Assembly: GCF_020097835.1 (NCBI RefSeq)
Contig: NZ_CP083666.1
Span: 434,001 to 498,000 of the forward strand
Reading direction: 5' to 3'
Origin: Haloprofundus halobius
GTDB lineage: Archaea > Halobacteriota > Halobacteria > Halobacteriales > Haloferacaceae
DNA: 64,000 bases
A program made the position numbers and the translations under genes. Each line of letters opens with the position of its first letter. Positions within the stretch are counted from its first letter, which is position 1. Below the pieces are notes generated by a model. The model was not told the DNA's origin and searched no databases. It was given only the letters and a program-made list of their open reading frames with translations. This document shows, in pieces, positions 24,934 to 33,479 of the stretch.

Positions 24934-26001
24934 ATGAGCGAGGACGGAAGCGACGACGGTCACGACGGTGAAGGAGGCCACGACGGCCACGCGGAGTACC
25001 ACCCACCGCACAGAGAGGAGTTCGACCACGACCCGGTCGGCCACACCGACGTCCGCAGCGGGATGACCGTCTCGGAACTCGTCGACGAGTACGGGAAGGC
25101 GGGCATCGGCGCGGCCGCAGTCCACGAGGCGGTCGACGTGTACGCCGAGATGTTGGCGGACGACAACTGCACGGTGTTCCTCTCGCTTGCGGGCGCGATG
25201 GTGCCGACCGGGATGCGGAAAGTCGTCTCCGACCTCGTCCGCGACGGCCACGTCGACGCGCTGGTGACGACCGGCGCGAACCTCACCCACGACTCCATCG
25301 AAGCCATCGGCGGGAAACACCACCACGGGGCCGAACACGCCGAGGGGAAGACGCCGCGCGAACACGACGAGACGCTACGCGACGAGGAGGTCGACCGCAT
25401 CTACAACGTCTATCTCCCGCAGGAACATTTCGCGTTGTTCGAGTCGCACCTCCGTGCCGAGGTGTTCCCACCGCTGGAGGAGGAGGGGTCGGTCGGTATC
25501 GAGCGCCTCTGCCGGGAACTCGGCCGCGCAAATAGTGAGGTAAACGAGCGCGAGGGCGTCGAAGAGGACGCGGGCGTCGCCGCCGCGGCGTACGAGTCCG
25601 ACGTGCCCATCTACTGCCCCGCCGTGCAGGACTCGGTGTTCGGGCTCCAGGCGTGGATGTACTCGCAGACCTCCGAGTTCACGCTCGACGCGTTGAAGGA
25701 TATGACGCCGCTGACGGACCTCGCCTACCACGCCGACAGGGCGGGCTGTCTGCTCGTCGGCGGCGGCGTCCCGAAGAACTTCACGCTGCAGACGATGCTC
25801 GTCACCCCCGGCGCGTACGACTACGCGGTTCAGATCACGATGGACCCCGCCTCGACGGGCGGGCTCTCGGGGGCGACGCTCGACGAGGCGCGCTCGTGGG
25901 GCAAGCTGACGAAGGAAGCGCGGAACGTCACCGTGCAGGGCGACGCGACGGTGTTTCTGCCACTTCTCGTCGCGGCGGCCAGAGAGCGAATCGAAAACTG
26001 A
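24934..26001 (+). CDS. dys: deoxyhypusine synthase
   Basis: A 355-residue NAD-dependent deoxyhypusine synthase that puts an aminobutyl group on the Lys of aIF5A. The N-terminus has an extra acidic/His-rich stretch of about 30 residues, then GAMVPTGMRKVV, TTGANLTHDSIEA, YCPAVQDSVFG, LLVGGGVPKNFTLQ and the C-terminal catalytic block with SWGKL, Lys324 being the active-site lysine. Two His-rich insertions (20-30 and 127-150) are normal for haloarchaeal versions. I preferred ATG 24934 over one ten codons earlier because the upstream codons do not resemble the family. It is 5.3 kb from aIF5A. Confidence 0.95.
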   Translation: MSEDGSDDGHDGEGGHDGHAEYHPPHREEFDHDPVGHTDVRSGMTVSELVDEYGKAGIGAAAVHEAVDVYAEMLADDNCTVFLSLAGAMVPTGMRKVVSDLVRDGHVDALVTTGANLTHDSIEAIGGKHHHGAEHAEGKTPREHDETLRDEEVDRIYNVYLPQEHFALFESHLRAEVFPPLEEEGSVGIERLCRELGRANSEVNEREGVEEDAGVAAAAYESDVPIYCPAVQDSVFGLQAWMYSQTSEFTLDALKDMTPLTDLAYHADRAGCLLVGGGVPKNFTLQTMLVTPGAYDYAVQITMDPASTGGLSGATLDEARSWGKLTKEARNVTVQGDATVFLPLLVAAARERIEN

Positions 26002-26028
26002 ACCCGCGCGGCGATTTTCGGTCGCGGT

Positions 26029-27639
26029 TCAGGGCTCGAACGACGAGGCGACGGGCGTGCAGTCGTGGTACCCCTCCTGGTCGTAGCGTTTGACGTGGCC
26101 GCCGGTGACGTAGAGGCGGCCGTCGATGACGCCGTCGACGCACCCGACGCGCGGCGTGTCGTCGTCCGGTAGCGAGGTGTCGAACTCGTCGGCTTCGGGG
26201 TCGTAGCGGTGGCAGAACGACCGGAACGAGTCGATAGACGGCGATTCGCCACCCTCGCGGAACAGGCCGTGCGAGAGGTACAACTGGTTGTCGATGACGG
26301 GGTCGTCGGTGGTGGCGTAGTGGCCGGGTATCGGCGTCGGCGTTACTTCTTCCCACTCGTTGTCGACGGGGTCGTACCGGAAGTTCGTGTCCGTCGACCC
26401 CGCGGTGCTCTTGACGCCGCCGACCGCGTGAATCTTCGTTCGACCGTCCACTTCGACGCGCGCGACGGCGGGCCAGCGTTTCGCCTCCGGTATCGGCGCG
26501 AGCCCCCGGTCGACCACTTCTTCGGCCTCGGAGTCGAACGCCCAGAGTCGGTGGTCGTCGAACGCCCAGTGGGTCGTCCCGCCGGTACCGTGGTTCGTCG
26601 CCGTCTCCGCCTCCGTGTCGCCGGTTCCGCCGGTGACGCAGTAGACGAGGCCGCTCTCGGGGTCGTACACCCCGCCCATTCCCCAGTTCGGGTACGGACA
26701 GCGGACCCCCGTCTCGGCGGTGAGGTCGCGCCACCCCGAACCGGGTTCGTAGACGAATATCTCGTCGGTCGGCTCGTTCTCACCTTCGTCGGGAGTGAGC
26801 ACGCCGCCGAAACTGTACACCCGGTCGTCGACGGCGACACCGCAGGGCCCCCACACGGCTTTCGGCATGTCCTCGACGCGGCTCCACGTGCCGTCGCCGC
26901 CCGACGCCGCCGGTTCGTAGCTGAACGTCCGACTCACCGCGACCGTCTCGACACCGGAGTCGAAGCCGCCGAAGTAGAGCAGTTCGCCGTCGACGACGCC
27001 ACCGCCCGCGTCGCTCTGTGCTTGCGGGAGCGAGGTCTCGCTTCGCCACTGCGACTCCGGCCCCGTCTCGGTTGGTGTCGCCGTCTCCGTGGCGGTCTCG
27101 GATTCGCCGGGCGTCTCCGTTCCGGGAGATGTCGTCGTCTCCGCCGGACCTTCGGTCTCGGAGGCGGTCGCCGTCCCCGTGGCGGTTCCGGTCTCGGTCT
27201 GGGTGTCGGTCCCCGGCGTTTCGCCCGCACCCGAAGAGCTGTCGGTGTTCGACGAACCCGAAGAGCTGTCGGTGTCCGACGAACCCGAGGAGCCGTCGGC
27301 GGGCGCGTCCGTTCCCGTCGACGACCCCGTCTCGGTCAACCCGGACGTCGTCGCGACCGCGGACGTCTGCGGTTCGGTCCCCTCTGTCTCCGATGAGGTG
27401 TCCGCCTCCGTCTCCGACGAGGTGTTCGCCTCGGTCTCCGAGGTCGTCTCCGTCGTTCCGGACGGTTCGGACTCGTCGCCCATCCCGTCGAGCGCCGCGA
27501 CCCCGAGTCCGGCCCCGACGGCCCCCGTGGCGAGGATTGCTAGCACCCGGCGTCGAGAGCGGCCCCCCGAGGACTGCTGGGGCTCACTTGCCGCTGTCGC
27601 TCCGTCGCGTTCGTCGACCTGGTCGTCGTTCTCTCTCAC
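26029..27639 (-). CDS. secreted kelch-repeat protein with Ser/Thr-rich linker
   Basis: A 536-residue surface or secreted protein. RSRRRVLAIL at about residues 27-36 with the hydrophobic stretch after it looks like a Tat signal or N-terminal anchor. Residues 55-195 are almost entirely Ser, Thr, Gly, Glu and Asp, a likely O-glycosylated stalk with repeated TDSSSGSSN units. Residues 200-536 form a kelch-type beta-propeller: GGGVVDGELLYFGGFD, DRVYSFGG, GGVYDPESGLVYCVTGG, KIHAVGG, QLYLSHG and GRLYVTGG mark about six blades. Kelch propellers bind other proteins or glycans; no catalytic residues are evident. Convergent with deoxyhypusine synthase. Confidence 0.85.
   Translation of the reverse strand: MRENDDQVDERDGATAASEPQQSSGGRSRRRVLAILATGAVGAGLGVAALDGMGDESEPSGTTETTSETEANTSSETEADTSSETEGTEPQTSAVATTSGLTETGSSTGTDAPADGSSGSSDTDSSSGSSNTDSSSGAGETPGTDTQTETGTATGTATASETEGPAETTTSPGTETPGESETATETATPTETGPESQWRSETSLPQAQSDAGGGVVDGELLYFGGFDSGVETVAVSRTFSYEPAASGGDGTWSRVEDMPKAVWGPCGVAVDDRVYSFGGVLTPDEGENEPTDEIFVYEPGSGWRDLTAETGVRCPYPNWGMGGVYDPESGLVYCVTGGTGDTEAETATNHGTGGTTHWAFDDHRLWAFDSEAEEVVDRGLAPIPEAKRWPAVARVEVDGRTKIHAVGGVKSTAGSTDTNFRYDPVDNEWEEVTPTPIPGHYATTDDPVIDNQLYLSHGLFREGGESPSIDSFRSFCHRYDPEADEFDTSLPDDDTPRVGCVDGVIDGRLYVTGGHVKRYDQEGYHDCTPVASSFEP
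27227..27301. repeat. 30-base tandem repeat in the kelch protein stalk
   Basis: The segment CCCGAAGAGCTGTCGGTG is repeated 30 bases later and then a diverged third copy follows; on the coding strand it gives SSGSSDTD/SSGSSNTD units. Repeat number may vary between strains. Confidence 0.55.
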
Positions 27640-27812
27640 ATTCGGTCCTTTCGTTTCGAGGACGATATGAGTTTATTTCTGTCACCACAGTCACGGCTGT
27701 CCCGAAATTCGTTTCCGATCGACACTCGTCTCCGTCTGTTCGACCGACATCGGCCCTCTCGTACCGGATTTCGAGTGTGAGTGGTCGCCACGGTAAGCGG
27801 TACACGGAACGC

Positions 27813-27818
27813 CTATAC
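27813..27818 (+). promoter_or_regulatory. TATA-like element of aIF2-beta
   Basis: CTATAC is centred 26 bases before ATG 27841, implying a leaderless message. Confidence 0.5.
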
Positions 27819-27840
27819 GTGTTTGGCATCTCGAACACGT

Positions 27841-28446
27841 ATGAACTACGAATCATCTCTCAACCGAGCGATGGACGCGACGGACTCGCGAGCGACCGAG
27901 GACAAACGGCTCCGGTTCCCCGACCCCGTGGGTGAGACCGACGGCGCGTTCACGCGCCTGACGAACCTCGGCGACATCGCCGAAGCGCTCTCGCGCGACC
28001 CCGAACACCTCCACAGCGCGATTCAGCGCCAGTTCGCGACGAACGGCCAGTTCGACGGCCAGCGCGCGCGCTACAACGGGTCGTTCAGCGTCGCCGACTT
28101 CGACACGGCCATCCGCGAGTACGCCGACGAGTTCGTCATCTGCTCGGAGTGCGGCCTCCCCGACACCGTCCTCCGAACCGAAGACGGCGTCGAGATGCTG
28201 CGCTGTGAGGCCTGCGGCGCGTTCCGCCCGGTCCAGAAGCGGACGTCCTCGGCCTCGCGCAACACCCCGACGCTCGAGGAGGGGAAGACGTACGAGTTCG
28301 AGATCACCGGGACCGGACGAAAGGGCGACGGCGTCGCCGAAGTCGGCAAGTACACCGTCTTCGTCTCCGGCGCACAGGAGGGCCAGACGGTGAAGGCCTC
28401 CGTCTACAACATCAGCGGGTCGCTCGCGTTCGCCCGCCCCGTCTAA
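27841..28446 (+). CDS. translation initiation factor aIF2 subunit beta with TRAM domain
   Basis: A 201-residue protein. Residues 1-135 are aIF2-beta: N-terminal helix, LTNLGDIAEALSRDPEHLHSAIQRQFATNGQFDG core, and a C4 zinc ribbon (CSECG...CEACG, with 18 residues between pairs). Residues 145-201 form a TRAM domain (EEGKTYEFEITGTGRKGDGVAEVGKYTVFV), a small RNA-binding beta-barrel fused to this subunit in haloarchaea. As part of aIF2 it helps bring initiator tRNA to the ribosome. The start is fixed by the 26-base distance to the TATA-like element. Confidence 0.95.
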   Translation: MNYESSLNRAMDATDSRATEDKRLRFPDPVGETDGAFTRLTNLGDIAEALSRDPEHLHSAIQRQFATNGQFDGQRARYNGSFSVADFDTAIREYADEFVICSECGLPDTVLRTEDGVEMLRCEACGAFRPVQKRTSSASRNTPTLEEGKTYEFEITGTGRKGDGVAEVGKYTVFVSGAQEGQTVKASVYNISGSLAFARPV

Positions 28447-28534
28447 CTCTGCACACCGGCGACTCTCGTTTCCGGTTTTTTGTCACCTTTCGCCGCTGTT
28501 AGTCGCTTTTCGTCGCTTCCGCATGGACGCCCGT

Positions 28535-29491
28535 TCACAGCGACCGCTCCGGGTCACCGTGCAGCAGCATATCCGAGAACATCCGCTTGAACGCCGCTTC
28601 GTCGACGGACTCGACGACGCGCGTTCGCGGTTCGCCGCCGGTGATGCCGAGTTCGTCGACGAGACTGTAGCCGCGGGTCATCCCCTCTCGCTCGTCGACG
28701 TCGACGAAGTACGTTCCCGCCTCGGTCACGAGGTCCGGATTCAGGAGACAGGCGACCGCCAACGAGTCCGGTTGCGTCGTCGCGTCGACGCCGAGGCGCT
28801 CTTCCGAGAACTCGCGGGCGTGGCTCGTGATGGCCGTGAAAAAGTCCGCGTACGGGCTGTCGGCCTCCTCGAACGGTTCCAGTTCGTCGGCCTCGAACGT
28901 CCCCTGTCGAATCGTCAGCCCCCAGTCGACGAGATTCACGTCGAGTTCGTCCATCACGATTTTCGCGGCGTCCGGGTCGACCCAGAAGTTGAACTCCGCG
29001 GCGGGCGTGTCGTTGCCGAGCGTGTTCGCCGCACCGCCCATCACCCACACCTCGTCGAGCAAGTCGTTCAGGTCGGGTTCGCGGCGGATCGCCAGCGCGA
29101 TATTGGTCAGCGGGCCGATGCAGGCGAGACTCACCTCGCCGGGAGCGTCGCGGGCCGTCTCGACGATTCTGTCGACGGCGTGGCCGTCGGCGGAGGGGAT
29201 TCCGGTGTCGGGGTAGAGTTCGCCGCCCAACCCGCCGTCGCCGTGGACGTGGTCTACGTGCTCGAACTCCTTGACCAGCGGGCGACGCGCGCCCTCGTAC
29301 ACTGGCACTTCGTCGGCCGCGTCCGCGAGGCCGAGCGTGTACTTCGCGTTCTCGACTTCGTAGTCGAACTCGACGTTTCCGGCGACGATAGTAAGCGCCT
29401 CCAGTTCGAGAGAGTCGGCCAGCGCGGCCATCAGGATGGCCTGCGTGTCGTCGCCCGCGGTGTCCGTGTCGACGATGAGTCGGCGTGCCAT
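28535..29491 (-). CDS. nucleoside hydrolase
   Basis: A 318-residue inosine-uridine preferring nucleoside hydrolase family member. The calcium-binding N-terminal motif reads DTDTAGDD (residues 8-15; DTDPGxDD in most), AGNVEFD, LACIGPLTNIALAI, VWVMGGAANTLGN, and EFNFWVDPDAAKIV complete the active site. It cleaves the N-glycosidic bond of ribonucleosides for salvage. No membrane or signal segments. The Thr in place of Pro in the first motif is worth noting but conservative. Its start lies 50 bases from the divergent fructosamine-kinase-like gene. Confidence 0.93.
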   Translation of the reverse strand: MARRLIVDTDTAGDDTQAILMAALADSLELEALTIVAGNVEFDYEVENAKYTLGLADAADEVPVYEGARRPLVKEFEHVDHVHGDGGLGGELYPDTGIPSADGHAVDRIVETARDAPGEVSLACIGPLTNIALAIRREPDLNDLLDEVWVMGGAANTLGNDTPAAEFNFWVDPDAAKIVMDELDVNLVDWGLTIRQGTFEADELEPFEEADSPYADFFTAITSHAREFSEERLGVDATTQPDSLAVACLLNPDLVTEAGTYFVDVDEREGMTRGYSLVDELGITGGEPRTRVVESVDEAAFKRMFSDMLLHGDPERSL

Positions 29492-29541
29492 GTCGGCGAG
29501 TCGGTCGGTGGGACCTTAACGCTCCCGCGGTATTCGAACCC

Positions 29542-30390
29542 ATGGACCCGGCGCTCGGCGACCGACTGACCGCCGCGATCGACGCAGAACCGGTCGAACT
29601 GAGGGAACTCGACGGTGGGATGATCGGGGCGGTGTACCGTGTCGACCTCGACGACGGCCGAACGGTCGTCGCGAAAGTCGGCGAGACGCCCCTCGACGTG
29701 GAGGCGTTCATGCTCCGCTATCTCGCCGACGAGAGCGACCTTCCTGTTCCGGCGGTCCTGTACGCGGACCCCGACTTGCTCGTCCTCTCGTACGTCGACG
29801 GTGAGTCGAGTTTCTCGTCGGCGGCCGAACGCGACGCCGCGGACCACCTCTGTCGACTCCACGACGTGAGCGCAGACGCGTTCGGATTCCCGCGAGACAC
29901 GCTCACCGGTCCGGTCCGCCAACCGAACCCGTGGACCGACTCGTGGGCCGAGTTCTTCGGCGAGTATCGGCTTCGACACGTCGCCGACCTCGCCGTCGAC
30001 GACGGGTCGCTCTCGGCGTCGCTTTGCGAGCGTGTCGACGCCGTTGCGGCGGACCTCGATTCGTTGCTCACCGAACCCGACTCCCCATCACTGATTCACG
30101 GCGACGTGTGGACGACGAACCTCCTCGCCCGCGACGACGAGATTCGGGCGTTTCTCGACCCCGCGTGTTACTACGCGCACCCGGAGGTCGAACTGGCGTA
30201 CGTCGACTGGACGGACACCTTCGGCGACGCATTTTTCACTCGGTATCGGGAGTCCCGCGTCGTCGAATCCGGCTTCTTCGAGCACCGACGCTTCGTTTAC
30301 CGGCTCTACCCGCTGCTGGTTCACGTGTACCTGTTCGACGGGCGGTATCCGGACGCGTTGGCGAAGACGCTGGCGCGGCTCGGGTACTGA
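29542..30390 (+). CDS. fructosamine kinase family protein / phosphotransferase
   Basis: A 282-residue kinase-fold protein of the fructosamine-3-kinase/aminoglycoside phosphotransferase clan. Features: ELDGGMIGAVYRVDLDDGRTVVAKVG (nucleotide lysine), LPVPAVLYADPDLLVLSYVDG (hinge), LCRLHDV, the catalytic LIHGDVWTTNLLA and FLDPACYYAHPEVELAYVDW (metal-binding Asp, characteristic of the fructosamine kinase branch). It would phosphorylate glycated amines or sugars and so help remove glycation damage. The ATG 29542 is chosen because the upstream frame runs into the divergent gene's start. Confidence 0.87.
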   Translation: MDPALGDRLTAAIDAEPVELRELDGGMIGAVYRVDLDDGRTVVAKVGETPLDVEAFMLRYLADESDLPVPAVLYADPDLLVLSYVDGESSFSSAAERDAADHLCRLHDVSADAFGFPRDTLTGPVRQPNPWTDSWAEFFGEYRLRHVADLAVDDGSLSASLCERVDAVAADLDSLLTEPDSPSLIHGDVWTTNLLARDDEIRAFLDPACYYAHPEVELAYVDWTDTFGDAFFTRYRESRVVESGFFEHRRFVYRLYPLLVHVYLFDGRYPDALAKTLARLGY

Positions 30391-30615
30391 GCGGGTGGAC
30401 ACGAACTGACTCGGAGAGGAACTGTCCCGAGGGTGCAGAGCGCTTCTGGGGACCTCCTATACTTCGCTGGAGCGGACAGTGCTCGTGGACATCGAGCGAC
30501 GCGCGGAACGAAAGAGTTGCTCACTCGCGCGGAAATCATCGTCCACCGGTCACTCACTCTCATCCGACCAGTACTAACCATTTTCCATCTGACGAGTGTA
30601 CTGTACTACACTCCA

Positions 30616-31428
30616 ATGACTGAAATTCTGACGGACAATCGACGGAAGCTACTCGCAGAGTCGGTGGCGCTCGCGGTTCGAGAGCCCATCAAACAGGCCG
30701 TGAAGGAAGCGATAGCGGAGTCACAGGTGACCCAGCGTCCCCGGCGCCGCGGTCGCCGGGGCTCCGGCATCTTCCTCCTCGGCGTCGGCATCGCGGCCGG
30801 GTACGCCCTCCGCGGCCGAGGCGTCGCCTCGCGGTTCGTCCCGTTCGGCGGCACGTCCGGAGAGCAGTCGACGGGACTGACCGAGACAGAGGTGGGGGAG
30901 ATAGCGGAACGAATCGAAAGCCCGACCGCGGTCGAGGGGGCCGACGAGACGCAGGGGACCGACGCCGACGGGTCGTCGGGCGGCCGTCTCCGGCGGTTGC
31001 TCCTCATCGGTAGCCTCGCCGCGGTTGGCTACGTCCTGCGCTCGCGCTCGGGGTCGAGGTCGCAGTCGCCCGAGGAACTCGCCGGCGACGCCGCCGAGGG
31101 GGCACGCACCGCCGCCGACGAGGCCTCCGAGCGGACCGACGAGGCGGCCGACCAGGTCGAGAGCGTCTCCGGGAAGGCTGCCGGCCGGGTCGAGAGCGTC
31201 TCCGGGAAGGCTGCCGACCGAATCGCACAGGCCGGTGAGACGGTCGCCGAGTTGATCGAGGTGCGCGGCAGCGAGACTGCCGACCGAATCGAGACGGCGG
31301 GCGAGACCGCCGAGACCGTCGCCGAGGCGGAAGCGGAGATGGCAGAGACGCTCGAAGACGGCACGAGCGGCGAGGACGTCAGTCCCGAGGACGACGGTGA
31401 GGCGGATGAGGGCGACGAGGAGAACTGA
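30616..31428 (+). CDS. haloarchaeal membrane protein with repeat-rich acidic C-terminus
   Basis: Not a family I can name. 270 residues: a charged N-terminus (LTDNRRKLLAESVALAVREPIKQAVKEAI), a basic patch RPRRRGRRGSG, a hydrophobic helix at about 51-67 (IFLLGVGIAAGYAL), a second at about 133-146 (LLLIGSLAAVGYVL), and then a long Ala/Glu/Asp-rich helical region with tandem VESVSGKAAGR/VESVSGKAADR and related ETADRIETAGET units, likely coiled coil. The topology suggests a two-helix hairpin anchoring a cytoplasmic coil. The upstream 30391-30615 spacer is AT-richer and holds its promoter. Confidence 0.75.
   Translation: MTEILTDNRRKLLAESVALAVREPIKQAVKEAIAESQVTQRPRRRGRRGSGIFLLGVGIAAGYALRGRGVASRFVPFGGTSGEQSTGLTETEVGEIAERIESPTAVEGADETQGTDADGSSGGRLRRLLLIGSLAAVGYVLRSRSGSRSQSPEELAGDAAEGARTAADEASERTDEAADQVESVSGKAAGRVESVSGKAADRIAQAGETVAELIEVRGSETADRIETAGETAETVAEAEAEMAETLEDGTSGEDVSPEDDGEADEGDEEN
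31156..31221 (+). repeat. 33-base tandem duplication within the coiled-coil gene
   Basis: GTCGAGAGCGTCTCCGGGAA and the bases after it recur once, 33 bases on, with only about two mismatches, giving the duplicated VESVSGKAA peptide. This is a recent internal duplication in a low-complexity region. Confidence 0.6.
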
Positions 31429-31769
31429 GGACCCCTCGGCCGCCGGAGCCGGCCCGACGACGACGCCGACCCCAGCCGACCGCCGATTTCCGAGGGGTGC
31501 GATAGACCACGAAAGGGGAGTACGAGGGCGGAGCCCGTCGTCGACCCCACGGCGACCTCTCCGGTCTCTGCTCGACCGCCCGGTGTATTGACGGGGATTC
31601 GCACACTACTTTCCTCTTACCGAATGAACGGACCAGCACACATCTCTCGAACCTCTCGAACTGACGGACTCGCCGACCGACTCGTGTGGAGCGGACGAGT
31701 CGGCCGAGAGTCGAACGACCGGGACTACCGACGGGAGAGCCGCCGACATGCTCGACGACGGGGACGCGG
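31429..31769. other. spacer before the CNNM gene
   Basis: No convincing gene. A TATA-like CTCTTACC at about 31614-31621 precedes an ATG at 31624 that opens a 50-codon Arg-rich frame overlapping the CNNM start; this is more likely transcribed leader than protein. The rest is GC-rich without notable repeats. Confidence 0.35.
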
Positions 31770-33149
31770 ATGGTAGACGTCCTCTTCTCGTTCGGTCGCC
31801 TCCTCGCGGCGCTCTTCCTCGTGGCGCTGAACGGCTTCTTCGTGGCCGCCGAGTTCGCCTTCGTCCGGATTCGTGCGACCGCCGTCGACCGCTTCGTCGA
31901 GGAGGGGAAGACGGGGTCGGCCACCTTGCAGGAGGCGATGGCGAACCTGGACGACTACCTCGCGACCACGCAACTGGGCATCACGCTCGCCTCGCTCGGC
32001 CTCGGCTGGATCGGCGAACCGGCCGTCGCGGCGCTCATCGAACCGGTGTTGACGCCGCTGCTCCCGGAGAGTCTCATGCACCTCGTCGCCTTCGCGGTCG
32101 GCTTCGGCTTCATCACCTTCCTACACGTCGTCTTCGGGGAACTCGCACCGAAGACCATCGCGATAGCGGAAGCCGAGCGGATGTCGCTGCTGCTCGCCCC
32201 GCCGATGAAGCTCTGCTACTACCTCTTCGTCCCCGGCATCGTCGTCTTCAACGGGACGGCGAACTTCTTCACGCGGCTCATCGGCATCTCCCCGGCCTCC
32301 GAGAGCGAGGAGACGCTGCAGGAGGAGGAGATACTGATGGTGCTGACTCGCTCGGGCGAACAGGGCCACGTCAACAAGGAGGAGGTGGAGATGATCGAGC
32401 AGGTCTTCGAGCTCGACGACGTCACCGTCCGCGAGGTGATGGTCCCCAGACCCGACGTGGTGAGCGTACCGGCGGACCTGCCGCTGGCAGCGCTCCGCTC
32501 GGTGATTCTCGAGGAGGCGCACACTCGCTATCCCGTCGTCGAAGTGGACGACCCCGATCAGGTCGTCGGCTTCGTCGACGTCAAGGACGTGATCCGAGCG
32601 AGTGAGTCCGTCGACGAGACGGCGGAGACCGTCACGGCCGGCGATCTCGCGCGCGACCTGACCGTCGTCCCCGAGACCACCCGCGTCAACGACCTCCTCC
32701 TGGAGTTCCAGAGCGAACAGAGCCAGATGGCCGCCGTCATCGACGAGTGGGGTTCGCTCGAGGGCATCGCGACCGTCGAGGACGCCGTCGAGGTTGTCGT
32801 CGGCGACATCAGAGACCAGTTCGACGCGGACGGCCGCGAGCCCTCCGTCGACAGGCGCGACGACGGGAGCTACGTCGTCGACGGCGGCGTCTCGCTCGTG
32901 GAGGTGAACGAGCGGCTCGACGCCGACTTCGAGAGCGACGAGGTCGGCACGCTCGGCGGACTGGTACTCTCGCGGCTGGGGCGCGCCCCCGAGGTCGGCG
33001 ACCGTGTCGAAGTCGACGGCTACGAACTCGCGGTCGAGGGGGTCGACGGGGCTCGCATCACGAAAGTCGTCGTCCGCGAAGAGGACTCCGACTCCGGGGA
33101 CGGCTCCGAACCCGGAGACGGGGCGATTCCCGACGACGACTCGGAGTGA
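31770..33149 (+). CDS. CNNM/CorC/HlyC family membrane protein with CBS pair
   Basis: A 459-residue protein with the standard order: DUF21 (CNNM) transmembrane domain, about residues 1-190, with NGFFVAAEFAFVRIR and ATTQLGITLASLGLGWIGEPA; a CBS pair at about 210-335 (VMVPRPDVVSV, DEWGSLEGIATVEDAVEVVVGDI); and a CorC_HlyC transporter-associated domain at about 345-425. Such proteins export or regulate Mg2+ or Co2+. A Ser/Asp-rich tail ends it. ATG 31770 gives the proper N-terminal helix directly; longer frames add Arg-rich sequence. Confidence 0.9.
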   Translation: MVDVLFSFGRLLAALFLVALNGFFVAAEFAFVRIRATAVDRFVEEGKTGSATLQEAMANLDDYLATTQLGITLASLGLGWIGEPAVAALIEPVLTPLLPESLMHLVAFAVGFGFITFLHVVFGELAPKTIAIAEAERMSLLLAPPMKLCYYLFVPGIVVFNGTANFFTRLIGISPASESEETLQEEEILMVLTRSGEQGHVNKEEVEMIEQVFELDDVTVREVMVPRPDVVSVPADLPLAALRSVILEEAHTRYPVVEVDDPDQVVGFVDVKDVIRASESVDETAETVTAGDLARDLTVVPETTRVNDLLLEFQSEQSQMAAVIDEWGSLEGIATVEDAVEVVVGDIRDQFDADGREPSVDRRDDGSYVVDGGVSLVEVNERLDADFESDEVGTLGGLVLSRLGRAPEVGDRVEVDGYELAVEGVDGARITKVVVREEDSDSGDGSEPGDGAIPDDDSE

Positions 33150-33479
33150 CGCACCCAGAGCGCGCCGCGTCGGCGTGTACCGCCGATCGGCACCCGGCGG
33201 GGTTCGGACGTCGCTCACACCCGAACTCTCGCACTCAGGCGAGCGCGTCGAAGGGTAGCGCTTAGTTGCCGGCCTCCGTAGACGGGAGCGGCCGATGACG
33301 AGGGCACCGTTCCGAGTCGGGGTGGCACCCGGCGACGACGAACCCTATGAGTGCCGAGGCCGTTCTTCGATCCACAGCGAGGCGACGTAATCGACCGTCG
33401 GTGAACCGTACCCGTCAGCCGCCGAGAGCGGACTCCCCTCGTCGTACGAAGCATCGGGGATCGGCCGGCGAGACGCTCG
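33150..33479. other. spacer containing direct repeat A
   Basis: Between the CNNM gene and the convergent pectinesterase there is no gene-like sequence. It contains a stretch (33288-33361) that is repeated in diverged form at 36990-37062, on the far side of the esterase cluster. Confidence 0.5.
33288..33361 (+). repeat. diverged direct repeat A flanking the esterase cluster
   Basis: About 74 bases beginning GCGGCCGATGACGAGGGCAC align with 36990-37062 at roughly 75-80% identity by eye with one single-base gap. A second short match (GCCGAGAG then GACTC) continues after an indel in both copies. No terminal inverted repeats or transposase are visible. Confidence 0.55.

Noticed and set aside
26209-27396. 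395-codon frame antisense to the kelch gene
   Set aside because: Arg/Val-rich shadow of the kelch gene; the opposite strand has a signal, stalk and kelch blades.
31624-31776. 50-codon frame with a TATA-like element upstream of the CNNM gene
   Set aside because: Arg/Ser-rich with no resemblance to protein families and overlapping the CNNM start; likely transcript leader.
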